64,000 nucleotides of DNA from Neobacillus soli NBRC 102451 (GCF_001591665.1 NZ_BCVI01000039.1:112433-176432), one strand, 5' to 3'; shown: positions 54,201 to 62,932, counted from the first letter of the stretch. Notes: generated by a model from the letters alone, not told the origin. A program made the numbers and translations.

Positions 54201-57200
54201 TTTTCTGATTCCGCCAATGCCTGAAAATGTTACCTGGACAGCAGACCAGTGGAAAGCAATTATGGCGAAAAATAAGGATATCCTCGTTGCGGCCGCAGCC
54301 GGCTCGGGGAAAACGGCTGTCCTAGTGGAAAGGATTATCCAAAAAATCCTTTCGGTGGAAGACCCAATCAATGTCGATGAATTATTGGTAGTGACATTTA
54401 CAAATGCCTCGGCAGCGGAAATGAGGCATCGGATTGGTGAAGCGCTAGATAAAGCGATTGATGAGGATCCAAAGTCCCGCCATTTAAGAAAACAGCTTAG
54501 CTTATTGAATAAAGCATCTATTTCTACGCTTCATTCCTTTTGCATGGAGGTTATCCGTAAATATTATTACTTAATCGAAGTGGACCCTGGTTTTAGAATT
54601 GCCGATGAAACAGAGGCGCAATTAATCAGAGATGAGGTAATGGAGGAACTCTTTGAAGACGAATATGGGAAAAAAGATAATGAGCCCTTTTTCAAATTGG
54701 TTGATTCGTTTACAAGTGATCGCAGTGACGATGCATTAAGGGATATTGTTCGGTCTATTTACGATTTTGCCCGTTCAAACCCTATGCCGGAGCAATATTT
54801 GCACTCAATTATTGACATGTATGATGTTGGCGCAATCACAAATTTAGAAGAACTCCCTTTTATTAAGGCACTCCTTTTTGATATTGAATTGCAGCTAGAA
54901 GCAGCTAAGGATATGATTAAGCGGGGATTAGAGCTAACAAAGCTTCCAGGCGGTCCGGCACCAAAAGCGGAAAGCTTTTTGGATGACCTAAACGTCATTG
55001 ATACGCTTATATTAGCGCAGCGGGACTCATGGTCGGCACTTTATCAGGCGATGCAGACCTGTTCTTTTTCAAGGGCAAAACAGGTGAAGGGCGACCATTA
55101 TGATAAAGAGCTGACAGATAAAGCTCAAAATTTGCGTGACAAAGCAAAGAAGAAAATTCAAGACATTAAAGAAGAACTCTTCTCCCGTAAGCCGGAAAGC
55201 TTTTTACGTGATATGGAGGAGATGCTTCCATTAGTCGACACGCTTGTCCAGCTTGTAAAAGGATTTTCTAAGCGTTTTGAAAGGGTAAAAAGGGAAAAAG
55301 GGCTTGTTGACTATGCAGATTTGGAGCATTACTGCCTTGAAATTTTGAAAGATGAAAGCTCGCCTGAGGGACAATTCCTTCCATCTGAAGCAGCCTTAGC
55401 GTATCGAAGGCATTTTATAGAGGTCTATTGTGATGAATACCAAGATACAAATATGGTCCAGGAGACAATCCTAAAGCTGGTAACGAAAGAAGATGAGCGG
55501 AATGGCAACCTGTTTATGGTCGGTGATGTCAAGCAATCAATTTACCGGTTTCGATTGGCTGAGCCTAACCTCTTTTTAGGAAAGTATAATCGTTTTACTG
55601 TTGACGGTGAACCATCCGGATTGCGCATTGACTTAGCTCGTAATTTTAGAAGCCGGAAGGAAGTACTTGAGGCGACAAATTATTTATTTAAACAAATCAT
55701 GGGAGTTAAGGTGGGTGAAATCGAGTACGATGAGGCGGCAGAGTTACGTACCGGTGCACCGTATCCAGAGGATGAGCCATTTCCTGTCGAACTTCTGCTA
55801 ATTGATCAAAACGCGGAAAAGACAGAAAAGCCGTCAGATGCATCAGCAGAGACTGAGACCGAGGCGCTAGAATTTGATGTTTTAGACCTCGAACAATCAC
55901 AATTAGAAGCGCGGGTAATGGCAGCTAAGATAAAGGAATTGGTATCGAGCGGTGCTCCTGTATATAATACGAAATCAAAATCGAATCGACCCTTGATGTA
56001 TCGGGATGTGGTGATCCTGCTCCGTTCGATGACCTGGGCACCACAAATCATCGAAGAGTTCAAGCAGCAAGGGATACCCGTTTACGCAAACCTTTCAACT
56101 GGTTATTTTGAAGCAACCGAAGTGGCCATCATGATGTCGCTGCTCAAGGTTATCGATAATCCATACCAAGATATCCCATTAGCATCTGTACTACGTTCGC
56201 CGATTATCGGACTAAACGAAGAAGAGCTTTCGAAAATTCGCATCCATCAGAAGCGAGGTACTTTTTGGGAGGCGGTTTCCGCTTTTTGCCGGAGCAAAAC
56301 AGACGAAACGACAGAGGCTTTTTTTGAAAAAGTCCGCCATTTTTATGATTCACTGACAGAATGGCGGTCAATGGCAAGACAAGGCTCACTTTCGGAATTA
56401 ATTTGGCAGTTATACAGCGACACACAGTTTTATGATTTTGTAGGCGGCCTGCCAGGAGGGAAGCAGCGCCAAGCCAATTTACGGGCCTTATACGATCGAG
56501 CGCGCCAATACGAACAAACCTCCTTTCGCGGCTTATTCCGCTTTTTACGTTTTATCGAGCGAATGATCGAAAGAGGGAACGACCTCGGGGCAGCAAGGGC
56601 ACTTGGTGAGCAAGAGGATGTTGTTCGGGTTATGACCATCCATAGCAGTAAAGGACTTGAATTTCCCGTCGTATTCATGGCGGGGATGGCGCGAAACTTT
56701 AATATCGCCGATATTCGCAAATCATATATGCTCGATAAAGAATATGGATTTGCTGCCAAGTATGTAAATGTGGAGAAAAGAATTTCCTATCCATCGTTGC
56801 CGCAAATAGCTTTTAAGCGAAAAAAGAAAATGGAAATGCTCGCGGAAGAAATGCGCGTGTTATATGTGGCGATGACGAGGGCGAAAGAAAGGCTGTATGT
56901 GACAGCCACATTAAAGGATGCGGCGAAAAAAATCGACCAATGGAATGACGTTTCCGCGAATACCGAATGGCTGCTAAAGGATTATGAGCGGGCATCTGCG
57001 ATGAGCTATATCGATTGGATTGGTCCTGCACTTATTCGTCATCACGACTGCGGAGAATTAAGAGTTACGGGAGAAACCAATGTCCTTGTTCCAGAGGAAA
57101 TCACGGGCCATCCCTCTTCCTGGAAAATTTCACTACTTAGTGCTGAAGAAATTACAAGTCAGGAAATAGCCTTAGAAATGGAAGAAGATCAATTCCTGGA

Positions 57201-57978
57201 AATGGTTCAAACAGGGGCAAAGGTTCCCGTAAAGTCACCTTTTGATGAAGAAATTAAGTCGCGCTTAGCTTGGAAATATTCCTACCCCAACGCTGCGACC
57301 CATCATTCGAAGCAATCGGTTTCTGAAATAAAACGAGGGCAGGAAATTGCTGATGAACAAAGCGGTACAGACCTTGTTCATAAATTTAAACAATCCATTC
57401 TAAAACGGCCCAAGTTTATGCAGGAAAAACAATTAACCCCTGCTGAACGGGGGACAGCTATGCATCTAGTAATGCAGCATGTAGATTTGACAAAAGCAGT
57501 TAGTGAAGAATCGATTGCGGAACAATTAATATCGATGGTTAACAATGAATTGCTGACACATGAGCAAGCTGACGTTATTGATCGACGTTTGATCGTTCAA
57601 TTCTTTCAATCAGAGCTAGGGAAAAGATATTTCAATGCTAAAGTAATTAACAGGGAAATTCCTTTCACGCTCTCCATGCCTGCCCATGAGGTTTACCCGT
57701 CATGGACGGATGAAGATGAATCCGTGTTTGTTCAAGGGATTATTGATTGCGTCTTTGAGGATGAAAACGGCCTAGTTTTGATTGATTATAAATCGGATGG
57801 AATTACTGACCGGTATAAGGGCGGCTTCGAACAAGCTAAACCAATCCTGGAAGATAGATATAGGCTCCAAATTAACTTATATACAAAGGCAATCGAACAG
57901 ATTTGGAAAAGGAAAGTAAGTGAACGCTACCTATTTTTCTTCGACGGTGCCCATATATTATATTTGAATCAAGAATAA
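54193..57978 (+). CDS. addA: AddA subunit of helicase-nuclease AddAB
   Basis: A 1261-residue UvrD-type helicase-nuclease. The helicase part shows WTADQWKAI (Q motif), AAAAGSGKT (about 34-42), DEYQDTN, GDVKQSIYRFR and VMTIHSSKGLEFPVVF. The C-terminal RecB-like nuclease shows GTAMHLVMQHVD and VLIDYKSDG (about 1195-1203). I use the ATG at 54193, 8 nt after GGAGGAGGT. In B. subtilis sbcD and sbcC follow; here gerPF follows directly, convergent, behind a strong bidirectional terminator. Confidence 0.95.
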   Translation: MSNFLIPPMPENVTWTADQWKAIMAKNKDILVAAAAGSGKTAVLVERIIQKILSVEDPINVDELLVVTFTNASAAEMRHRIGEALDKAIDEDPKSRHLRKQLSLLNKASISTLHSFCMEVIRKYYYLIEVDPGFRIADETEAQLIRDEVMEELFEDEYGKKDNEPFFKLVDSFTSDRSDDALRDIVRSIYDFARSNPMPEQYLHSIIDMYDVGAITNLEELPFIKALLFDIELQLEAAKDMIKRGLELTKLPGGPAPKAESFLDDLNVIDTLILAQRDSWSALYQAMQTCSFSRAKQVKGDHYDKELTDKAQNLRDKAKKKIQDIKEELFSRKPESFLRDMEEMLPLVDTLVQLVKGFSKRFERVKREKGLVDYADLEHYCLEILKDESSPEGQFLPSEAALAYRRHFIEVYCDEYQDTNMVQETILKLVTKEDERNGNLFMVGDVKQSIYRFRLAEPNLFLGKYNRFTVDGEPSGLRIDLARNFRSRKEVLEATNYLFKQIMGVKVGEIEYDEAAELRTGAPYPEDEPFPVELLLIDQNAEKTEKPSDASAETETEALEFDVLDLEQSQLEARVMAAKIKELVSSGAPVYNTKSKSNRPLMYRDVVILLRSMTWAPQIIEEFKQQGIPVYANLSTGYFEATEVAIMMSLLKVIDNPYQDIPLASVLRSPIIGLNEEELSKIRIHQKRGTFWEAVSAFCRSKTDETTEAFFEKVRHFYDSLTEWRSMARQGSLSELIWQLYSDTQFYDFVGGLPGGKQRQANLRALYDRARQYEQTSFRGLFRFLRFIERMIERGNDLGAARALGEQEDVVRVMTIHSSKGLEFPVVFMAGMARNFNIADIRKSYMLDKEYGFAAKYVNVEKRISYPSLPQIAFKRKKKMEMLAEEMRVLYVAMTRAKERLYVTATLKDAAKKIDQWNDVSANTEWLLKDYERASAMSYIDWIGPALIRHHDCGELRVTGETNVLVPEEITGHPSSWKISLLSAEEITSQEIALEMEEDQFLEMVQTGAKVPVKSPFDEEIKSRLAWKYSYPNAATHHSKQSVSEIKRGQEIADEQSGTDLVHKFKQSILKRPKFMQEKQLTPAERGTAMHLVMQHVDLTKAVSEESIAEQLISMVNNELLTHEQADVIDRRLIVQFFQSELGKRYFNAKVINREIPFTLSMPAHEVYPSWTDEDESVFVQGIIDCVFEDENGLVLIDYKSDGITDRYKGGFEQAKPILEDRYRLQINLYTKAIEQIWKRKVSERYLFFFDGAHILYLNQE

Positions 57979-58018
57979 AAAAATGACATAGACCATTGAG
58001 ATGGTTTATGTCATTTTA
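57979..58018. terminator. bidirectional terminator addA/gerPF
   Basis: A 17-bp stem from AAAATGACATA to TATGTCATTTT with inner ACCAT/ATGGT and a TGAG loop, flanked by A and T runs. It overlaps the gerPF stop codon side. Confidence 0.88.
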
Positions 58019-58234
58019 ATTATTCCCGGCAATCGGCTGGTCAATTAGATTCGTATCAAGTACGTTGGTACCGCTTAAGCCATTATTCGTTACAATAAGT
58101 CCCCCCGTATTAAAACCTCCAGAGCCAGCATATGTTTTGGTGCTGCTCTTTGGTGAGATATAAACGGTATCGCCAAATTGCACAATTCCTCCACCCACAT
58201 TAACAATTTGTACTGGACCAATTATCGCTGGCAT
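58016..58234 (-). CDS. gerPF: spore germination protein GerPF
   Basis: A 72-residue protein, the same length as B. subtilis GerPF: starts MPAIIGPVQIVNVGGGIVQFGD and contains SPKSSTKTYAGSGGFNTG. GerP proteins are coat-associated and help germinants pass to their receptors. I start at the ATG at 58234 with AAAGGATG upstream. It is the last gene of the six-gene operon and is closely related to GerPA in its N-terminal half. Confidence 0.93.
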   Translation of the reverse strand: MPAIIGPVQIVNVGGGIVQFGDTVYISPKSSTKTYAGSGGFNTGGLIVTNNGLSGTNVLDTNLIDQPIAGNN

Positions 58235-58277
58235 CGCAAACATCCTTTTCAATTAGCCTATAAAGTAACGTATGCTT

Positions 58278-58667
58278 TTATACCAGATCTTGTTCATGTC
58301 CTTCCAGCAGCAACTGTCTGATGTGCTTAATCCTTGCTTCCATCGATATATGTTTACTGTTTCCAACGTGCAATATGGAAGCGGACGAAATCCCGATGAT
58401 ATCAATTTTATTTACCTTAATTAATGGCGTGGGATTGTGTGTTAGGAGTGTTACAGGCTCATTAAGCGGCTGAAAGGGAATGGGTTCAGTAAAAACAGGA
58501 TAAGCAGAAAAGCTTCCTTCATATCCGAAATCAATTTCCGCTTCTCTTTGAACAGCAAGGGCCCGTGACAGTCCATTAACGATGGAGGAATCACCGATTT
58601 GTAAAATAGAGGAGTAGGATACAATATCTATATGAATTTTGTCTACAAAGGAAGTGCGCTTCAGCAT
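58278..58667 (-). CDS. gerPE: spore germination protein GerPE
   Basis: A 129-residue GerPE-type protein with two similar halves: VSYSSILQIGDSSIVNGLSRALAVQRE and IIGISSASILHVGNSKHISMEARIKHIRQL, each with an SSxLxxG(D/N)S motif shared across GerP proteins. It is separated from gerPD by two bases. The ribosome site is GGAAGTGA. It presumably belongs to the spore coat complex with the other GerP proteins. Confidence 0.92.
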   Translation of the reverse strand: MLKRTSFVDKIHIDIVSYSSILQIGDSSIVNGLSRALAVQREAEIDFGYEGSFSAYPVFTEPIPFQPLNEPVTLLTHNPTPLIKVNKIDIIGISSASILHVGNSKHISMEARIKHIRQLLLEGHEQDLV

Positions 58668-58669
58668 AC

Positions 58670-58852
58670 TCAGGTCACTTCCGGTGCTAATGGGACAAAT
58701 GGTCCGATTATTAATGATTCCGCCGGCGTGTCAAATGTAGATGCCAGTTGAATGGATTCGGTATCTCCAATCAATACGAGGGAGGAGCTTGCTACCCCTG
58801 TGATTTTTATGTTTTCTACACAAAGATCCCGATTATAGACTTCAAAGTTCAT
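58670..58852 (-). CDS. gerPD: spore germination protein GerPD
   Basis: A 60-residue GerPD-type protein containing IKITGVASSSLVLIGDTESIQLASTFDTP, the shared GerP motif (SSxLxIGD). Its ATG lies inside the end of gerPC (11-nt overlap) with AAAGGAATG upstream, so translation is coupled. It is predicted as a small coat protein affecting germinant permeability. Confidence 0.92.
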   Translation of the reverse strand: MNFEVYNRDLCVENIKITGVASSSLVLIGDTESIQLASTFDTPAESLIIGPFVPLAPEVT

Positions 58853-59465
58853 TCGTCTTCATTCCTTTCACATTTTCAGGCAGATGATTTAAAAAGATAA
58901 ATACGCCATTTTGGACTTCCTGTTTTAAGGCTTCAATGATTAATATGTCAGTGTCGGTGCCATTCTCAGAAGAACGGTTTTGGACATTGTGAGCTTTTAG
59001 ATGATATTCAATCCGGTTAGGCAGTTGTTTAATAATATCTTCTTTTATGAAGGATAAGTAGGCTTCACCAGGTTCCATACTTAACCGTTTTTGAGTATCC
59101 TCAATGATTTGTGGTAAGTCTGTTTCTAAATATCGATATATGGCCTCTTCGATTTTCATCGACCTTTGCATTTGCGCTTTAGGAGAAAAGGGGGTTGCTA
59201 GTGATTGATTTTGTACCGCGAAATCTTCGATTCCGGATAAGTCGGAAGGATTCAAGCCAATGTTTAATGTGCCTTCAAGAGTCTCGACCTTCAATTGATC
59301 AAATTTATATTCAATTCTATCAACATGGATGGACTTCTTTTCATTCAATTGCACTATTTCTTCGCTCATTTTTTTGACGGTCTCTTCCAGAGAATTGATT
59401 CTTTTCTCTTGTGCTTGAATACACATCTGTAGCCATTGAAGGTATTGATAAACATCTTGGTACAT
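58842..59465 (-). CDS. gerPC: spore germination protein GerPC
   Basis: A 207-residue GerPC-type protein. The N-terminal 45 residues form a likely coiled coil (YLQWLQMCIQAQEKRINSLEETVKKMSEEIVQLNEKK); the middle has RIEYKFDQLKVETLEGTLNIGLNP, the GerPC beta domain. It is the largest GerP protein. A very good GAGGTGAT ribosome site precedes the ATG. A 71-bp gap separates it from gerPB. Confidence 0.92.
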   Translation of the reverse strand: MYQDVYQYLQWLQMCIQAQEKRINSLEETVKKMSEEIVQLNEKKSIHVDRIEYKFDQLKVETLEGTLNIGLNPSDLSGIEDFAVQNQSLATPFSPKAQMQRSMKIEEAIYRYLETDLPQIIEDTQKRLSMEPGEAYLSFIKEDIIKQLPNRIEYHLKAHNVQNRSSENGTDTDILIIEALKQEVQNGVFIFLNHLPENVKGMKTNEL

Positions 59466-59536
59466 TTTATCACCTCACTATGTGCTCTCCATCTCTCTCT
59501 GCACATTGTAACATCCAAATTTGAAGTCAGTTAACA

Positions 59537-59791
59537 TCATAAGGAGTTCTTTTCCAGCCTTCTTACCGGGGCTTGTAATGGAACTGCAGGTGCTTCCATT
59601 AGAGTGGATGGCTGCTCCCCTCCTAAAGGTTTAAATGCGGATGGCGCAGCATGTGTAAATCCCCCGGTATTATACAAATAGGCGGCAGGTTTAATAATCC
59701 CGGCACTGCCAATTTGCAGGACGGAGGAATTGGTAATCCCTCCAATTTTGATGAAATGAATTTGAATGGACTGCTGGATATAAAAATTCAT
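59537..59791 (-). CDS. gerPB: spore germination protein GerPB
   Basis: An 84-residue protein starting MNFYIQQSIQIHFIKIGGITNSSVLQIGSAG, the GerPB pattern, with a Pro/Ala-rich C-terminus (LMEAPAVPLQAPVRRLEK). I use the ATG at 59791, which has GGGTGG upstream; the reading from 59812 overlaps gerPA and lacks a site. B. subtilis GerPB is slightly shorter (about 77). Confidence 0.91.
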   Translation of the reverse strand: MNFYIQQSIQIHFIKIGGITNSSVLQIGSAGIIKPAAYLYNTGGFTHAAPSAFKPLGGEQPSTLMEAPAVPLQAPVRRLEKNSL

Positions 59792-59808
59792 GTTAGACCA
59801 CCCATTTA

Positions 59809-60030
59809 TCACATATTAAGGAAGTTTCCTTGATCAAGAGTATCCGGATCAATTGTATTTGTAGAACTTACTTTGTTTTCGACGTTTAACCTCTCGCCGG
59901 TATTAAACGAACCAGCACCTGAGAAGGTTTTTGCATTAGAGAATGGCATGATTTTATAGACATCTCCAATGTGGAAAACAGAACTGTTCCCCAGCGTAAG
60001 GACTTGCGCAACTCCAACAATGGCTGGCAT
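59809..60030 (-). CDS. gerPA: spore germination protein GerPA
   Basis: A 73-residue protein, equal in length to B. subtilis GerPA, starting MPAIVGVAQVLTLGNSSVFHIGDVY and containing AKTFSGAGSFNTGE, which echoes GerPF. It is the first gene of the operon; the ATG at 60030 follows AAAAAGGGTG. A sigma-K-type promoter about 35 bp upstream fits late mother-cell expression. Confidence 0.93.
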   Translation of the reverse strand: MPAIVGVAQVLTLGNSSVFHIGDVYKIMPFSNAKTFSGAGSFNTGERLNVENKVSSTNTIDPDTLDQGNFLNM

Positions 60031-60063
60031 GATTAACACCCTTTTTGTAGTATGGTCTTTTAC

Positions 60064-60089
60064 ATCTTATGACTGGGCGAATGTAATGT
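60064..60089 (-). promoter_or_regulatory. sigma-K-type promoter of gerPA-PF
   Basis: On the minus strand a -35 AC dinucleotide and CATAAGAT (CATANNNT) are 16 nt apart, fitting the sigma-K consensus. The predicted start is about 25 nt before the gerPA ATG. Confidence 0.6.
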
Positions 60090-60277
60090 GAATCATTTGC
60101 CCAAATAAAGTAGTTGCAAGGGGGTAGAGCATATTTACGCTGATTATACATTTTTATAAGCGTATTAATAAAAAATAGGAATAAAGGCTTATTATTTTTC
60201 GTGAAAAATGATAAATTAGTAGGATATTCGCTAAAGTGAAAAGGTTCTATTATGTGAGTAAGAGATCAGTCGGAAAA

Positions 60278-60392
60278 ATAAACACTGAGTCTCGATAAAG
60301 GCAAAGCTGATGAAAATCAGTGACGCAAAGCTACAGGGGCTAAGGTGCATTTGCACTACGCCAGCCAGTTACCGAAAGATCAGGGTGTTTCA
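60278..60392 (+). promoter_or_regulatory. c-di-GMP-I (GEMM-I) riboswitch aptamer
   Basis: The conserved GEMM-I features appear in order: GGCAAAGC, a CTGAT/ATCAG stem capped by a GAAA tetraloop, GACGCAAAGC, then AGGGGCTAAGGTGC and GCCAGTTACCG for the receptor arm, with AACAC...GTGTT closing P1 (60281-60285 with 60385-60389). It therefore should bind cyclic di-GMP. It precedes two hairpin terminators and the cpaF-type gene, so it is read as its control element. Confidence 0.93.
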
Positions 60393-60403
60393 TATTAGAT
60401 ATG

Positions 60404-60447
60404 CTATGTTCACATAGGTTCTCTAGGTGTATATAGTTGTTCTATGT
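60404..60447 (+). promoter_or_regulatory. possible switching stem of the riboswitch
   Basis: CATAG (60413-60417) can pair with upstream CTATG (60404-60408, TTCA loop) or with downstream CTATG (60442-60446). These mutually exclusive stems lie between the aptamer and terminator 1 and may form the expression platform. Confidence 0.4.
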
Positions 60448-60452
60448 CTACT

Positions 60453-60490
60453 AACCCCCCCTTTTTCGGTATAGGTGGGGTTATTTTTAT
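60453..60490 (+). terminator. riboswitch terminator 1
   Basis: AACCCC/GGGGTT with a further CC/GG after a mismatch, a 12-nt loop and a tail TTATTTTTATTTT. It is placed 60 nt after the aptamer. Confidence 0.75.
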
Positions 60491-60534
60491 TTTATGGAGA
60501 TAAAGATTTTGGTTTTGAAAGAATTTGTTATTGT

Positions 60535-60568
60535 AGCCTTGCGTTCGTTGCAAACGTGAGGCTTTTTT
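60535..60568 (+). terminator. terminator 2 before the cpaF-type gene
   Basis: AGCCTTGCGTT/AACGTGAGGCT is an 11-bp stem with two wobble pairs, a 7-nt loop and TTTTTT. CGTTCGT (60542-60548) can also pair with ACGAACG (60581-60587) just before the ribosome site. Two successive terminators guard the gene. Confidence 0.75.
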
Positions 60569-60604
60569 CTATAAAAAGAGACGAACGTAAGGTGGGTTGA
60601 AGGA

Positions 60605-61741
60605 ATGGGTCTACTCAAGAGAATTCAAGAAAAAAACAATATTATTAATCGGAAAAAAGTAGTTGGGGAATTAATTAATGATCTAACTGGATTTGGCCCG
60701 ATAAATTCACTCTTATTAGATGAAGATGTCTCAGAGATAATGGTAAATGGACCAAATCAAGTTTATTGTGAACGGAAAGGAAAATTATTGTTAACAGAGG
60801 TACAATTCCGTGATAATGAACATGTTTTGAACGTGATTGAAAAGATTGTTACACCACTTGGAAGAAGAATAGATAAAAAATCGCCAATGATAGATGCTTG
60901 GCTACCGGATGGTTCACGGGTAAATGCTATTATTCCCCCATTGGCATTAAATGGACCAACCATTACCATCAGGAAGTTTTCAAAGGATTCTTATCAAATT
61001 AAAGATTTAATCAAGTTTGGAACTATCACTGAAGAAATGGCTATTTTCCTGGATGCATGTGTAAAAGCAAGGTTAAATATGTTTGTCAGTGGCGGAACAG
61101 GTTCCGGTAAAACGACCACGCTCAATGTTCTTTCGAATTTTATCCCGGAAGACGAAAGAATCGTTACAATTGAGGATACGGCTGAAATCCAATTAGGGCA
61201 GGACCATGTTGTTTCATTAGAGTCACGCCCCGCTAATATTGAAGGGAAAGGTGCTATCTCCATTCGCGACCTTGTTAAGAATTCCCTAAGGATGAGACCA
61301 GACCGAGTGATAATTGGCGAAGTAAGGGGAATCGAAGCGCTTGATATGCTCCAAGCCATGAATACAGGCCATAATGGCTCGCTAGCCTCGGGACATTCCA
61401 ATAGTCCAAGAGATATGATTGCACGCTTGGAAACAATGGTTTTGTTAGCTGGAGTGGGTAAGCCGGTAAGAGTGATTCGTGAGCAAATTGCAAGTGCGCT
61501 TGATGTGATTATTCAACAATCCCGCTTAAAAGACGGGTCTAGAAAAATTACAAACATAGCGGAAATTCAAGGAATGGATGGTGAAATGGTTGTTCTTAAA
61601 GACATCTTTGTCTTTAAGCAAGAAGGGATTAATTCGGAGGGTAAAATTATCGGACGTCTTGTGCCCACAGGAGTAAGGCCAAAATTCCATGAACGTCTTG
61701 AGCTATCGGGAACTTACATTCCGGCATCGGTATATGGATAA
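60605..61741 (+). CDS. cpaF: CpaF/TadA-type secretion ATPase (solitary)
   Basis: A 378-residue type II/IV secretion superfamily ATPase of the CpaF subgroup: GFGPINSLLLDEDVSEIMVNGPNQVY at the N-terminus, Walker A SGGTGSGKTTT at about 161-171, IVTIEDTAEIQL (Asp box), SLRMRPDRVIIGEVRGIEALDMLQAMNTGHNGSLASGHSNSP (Walker B/His box). CpaF proteins power Tad-pilus assembly. It has only about 20 residues before the conserved domain, shorter than typical CpaF, and an in-frame stop upstream excludes extension. AAGGTGG precedes the ATG. No TadB/TadC, prepilin or peptidase genes follow. It is under a c-di-GMP riboswitch. Confidence 0.88.
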   Translation: MGLLKRIQEKNNIINRKKVVGELINDLTGFGPINSLLLDEDVSEIMVNGPNQVYCERKGKLLLTEVQFRDNEHVLNVIEKIVTPLGRRIDKKSPMIDAWLPDGSRVNAIIPPLALNGPTITIRKFSKDSYQIKDLIKFGTITEEMAIFLDACVKARLNMFVSGGTGSGKTTTLNVLSNFIPEDERIVTIEDTAEIQLGQDHVVSLESRPANIEGKGAISIRDLVKNSLRMRPDRVIIGEVRGIEALDMLQAMNTGHNGSLASGHSNSPRDMIARLETMVLLAGVGKPVRVIREQIASALDVIIQQSRLKDGSRKITNIAEIQGMDGEMVVLKDIFVFKQEGINSEGKIIGRLVPTGVRPKFHERLELSGTYIPASVYG

Positions 61742-61839
61742 TGAGGAGTGAAGACAATGATATTCCTTCTCCTTTCTTCATATTATTAACATCCTTTTTT
61801 ATATTTCTATCCAGTTTTACAATTGTTAGATTGTTATGA
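61741..61839 (+). CDS. 32-codon membrane ORF coupled to cpaF
   Basis: Its ATG shares the last base of the cpaF stop codon (TAATG), the classical coupling arrangement. The 32-residue product has a short acidic start (MRSEDNDIPSP) and one hydrophobic helix (FFILLTSFFIFLSSFTIV). In complete tad operons a TadB membrane protein with an N-terminal hydrophobic helix follows the ATPase, so this could be a decayed remnant of it or a genuine tiny membrane partner. It is recognised by position only. Confidence 0.35.
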   Translation: MRSEDNDIPSPFFILLTSFFIFLSSFTIVRLL

Positions 61840-61884
61840 TTATATTATTCTTTAGTAGTGTAATTTAATAAAGAGGTGATTACT

Positions 61885-62799
61885 ATGAGATTTGTAACGG
61901 TCAAACACGAAGCTGGGCCATTTGTTGGTTTAATGGATGCGGATGGTAATAAAGTTCTGCCACTAAATCGAGTTGAAGAGGCAAGGACAGGACAAAAAAG
62001 CTTTCCATCGTCTATGCTGGAATGTATTACTTTAGGGGATAACTTTATCGAACAAGTCAATGGTCTGCTTGACTGGGTCTACAGAGATGGAAAGGCCGAC
62101 TCCTTTTACATCCCATTGGATGAAGCTGACTTACTTGCCCCCATTCCAAGACCCGACAAAAATATCTTTTGTGTCGGAAAAAACTATGCCGAACATGCGA
62201 TTGAGATGGGAAGTGCAGCAGATATTCCTGAACATGTTATGGTCTTTACGAAAGCGCCAACATCAGTCATCGGTCCTAATGAAATAATCTTAAACCATCA
62301 AAACGTAACGGGGCAGCTTGATTATGAGGGGGAGCTGGCCGTCATCATCGGGCAAAAGGGCCGGGCAATATCTAAAGAAGAGGCCCTTGATTATGTTTTT
62401 GGATATACGATTCTTAATGATGTGACTGCACGCGACTTGCAAGCACAGCACAAGCAATTTTTCATTGGCAAAAGCCTAGATACTACCTGCCCCATCGGCC
62501 CTTGGATTGTTCATAAAAGCATGATTGATAACCCAAATCAATTGGCTATTGAAACAAGGGTAAACGGTGAGGTAAGACAAAGCTCAAATACAGAGAACTT
62601 TATTTTTCCAATCGAGGAGGTCATTTCGGTTTTATCTGCAGGAATGACACTTGAACCAGGGGATATTATTGCAACCGGTACTCCAGCAGGTGTCGGCAAA
62701 GGATTCAAGCCGCCTAAATTTTTGAAGCCAGGGGATCAAATCGAAATCACGATTGAAAAAATAGGAACATTAAAGAACACCATTGAGGTGAACAACTAG
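61885..62799 (+). CDS. yisK: fumarylacetoacetate hydrolase family protein YisK
   Basis: A 304-residue protein with a C-terminal FAH domain (from about residue 90). Metal-binding residues are in DYEGELAVIIG (two Glu) and LNDVTARDLQ (Asp), and the late GDIIATGTPAGVGKGF loop is typical. B. subtilis YisK is an oxaloacetate decarboxylase linked to cell shape. I start at the ATG at 61885 after AAGAGGTGAT; the GTG at 61876 is within that site. Placement after the gerP region is the B. subtilis order. Confidence 0.9.
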   Translation: MRFVTVKHEAGPFVGLMDADGNKVLPLNRVEEARTGQKSFPSSMLECITLGDNFIEQVNGLLDWVYRDGKADSFYIPLDEADLLAPIPRPDKNIFCVGKNYAEHAIEMGSAADIPEHVMVFTKAPTSVIGPNEIILNHQNVTGQLDYEGELAVIIGQKGRAISKEEALDYVFGYTILNDVTARDLQAQHKQFFIGKSLDTTCPIGPWIVHKSMIDNPNQLAIETRVNGEVRQSSNTENFIFPIEEVISVLSAGMTLEPGDIIATGTPAGVGKGFKPPKFLKPGDQIEITIEKIGTLKNTIEVNN

Positions 62800-62932
62800 G
62801 TTTTCCTTCTATGCGTTTAGAAATGAAAAGAATATTTCCACGTTCGTTATTTTACCTGAATCACTTTTTTCGTAATTATAAAAGGCCTGTGGTATGATAG
62901 TTTCGAATAACTATACATAGGGAGGCAATTAA

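Noticed and set aside
60494..60559. 21-codon leader peptide ORF between the riboswitch terminators (MEIKIL...)
   Set aside because: It has no ribosome binding site and lies across terminator 2; no run of regulatory codons.
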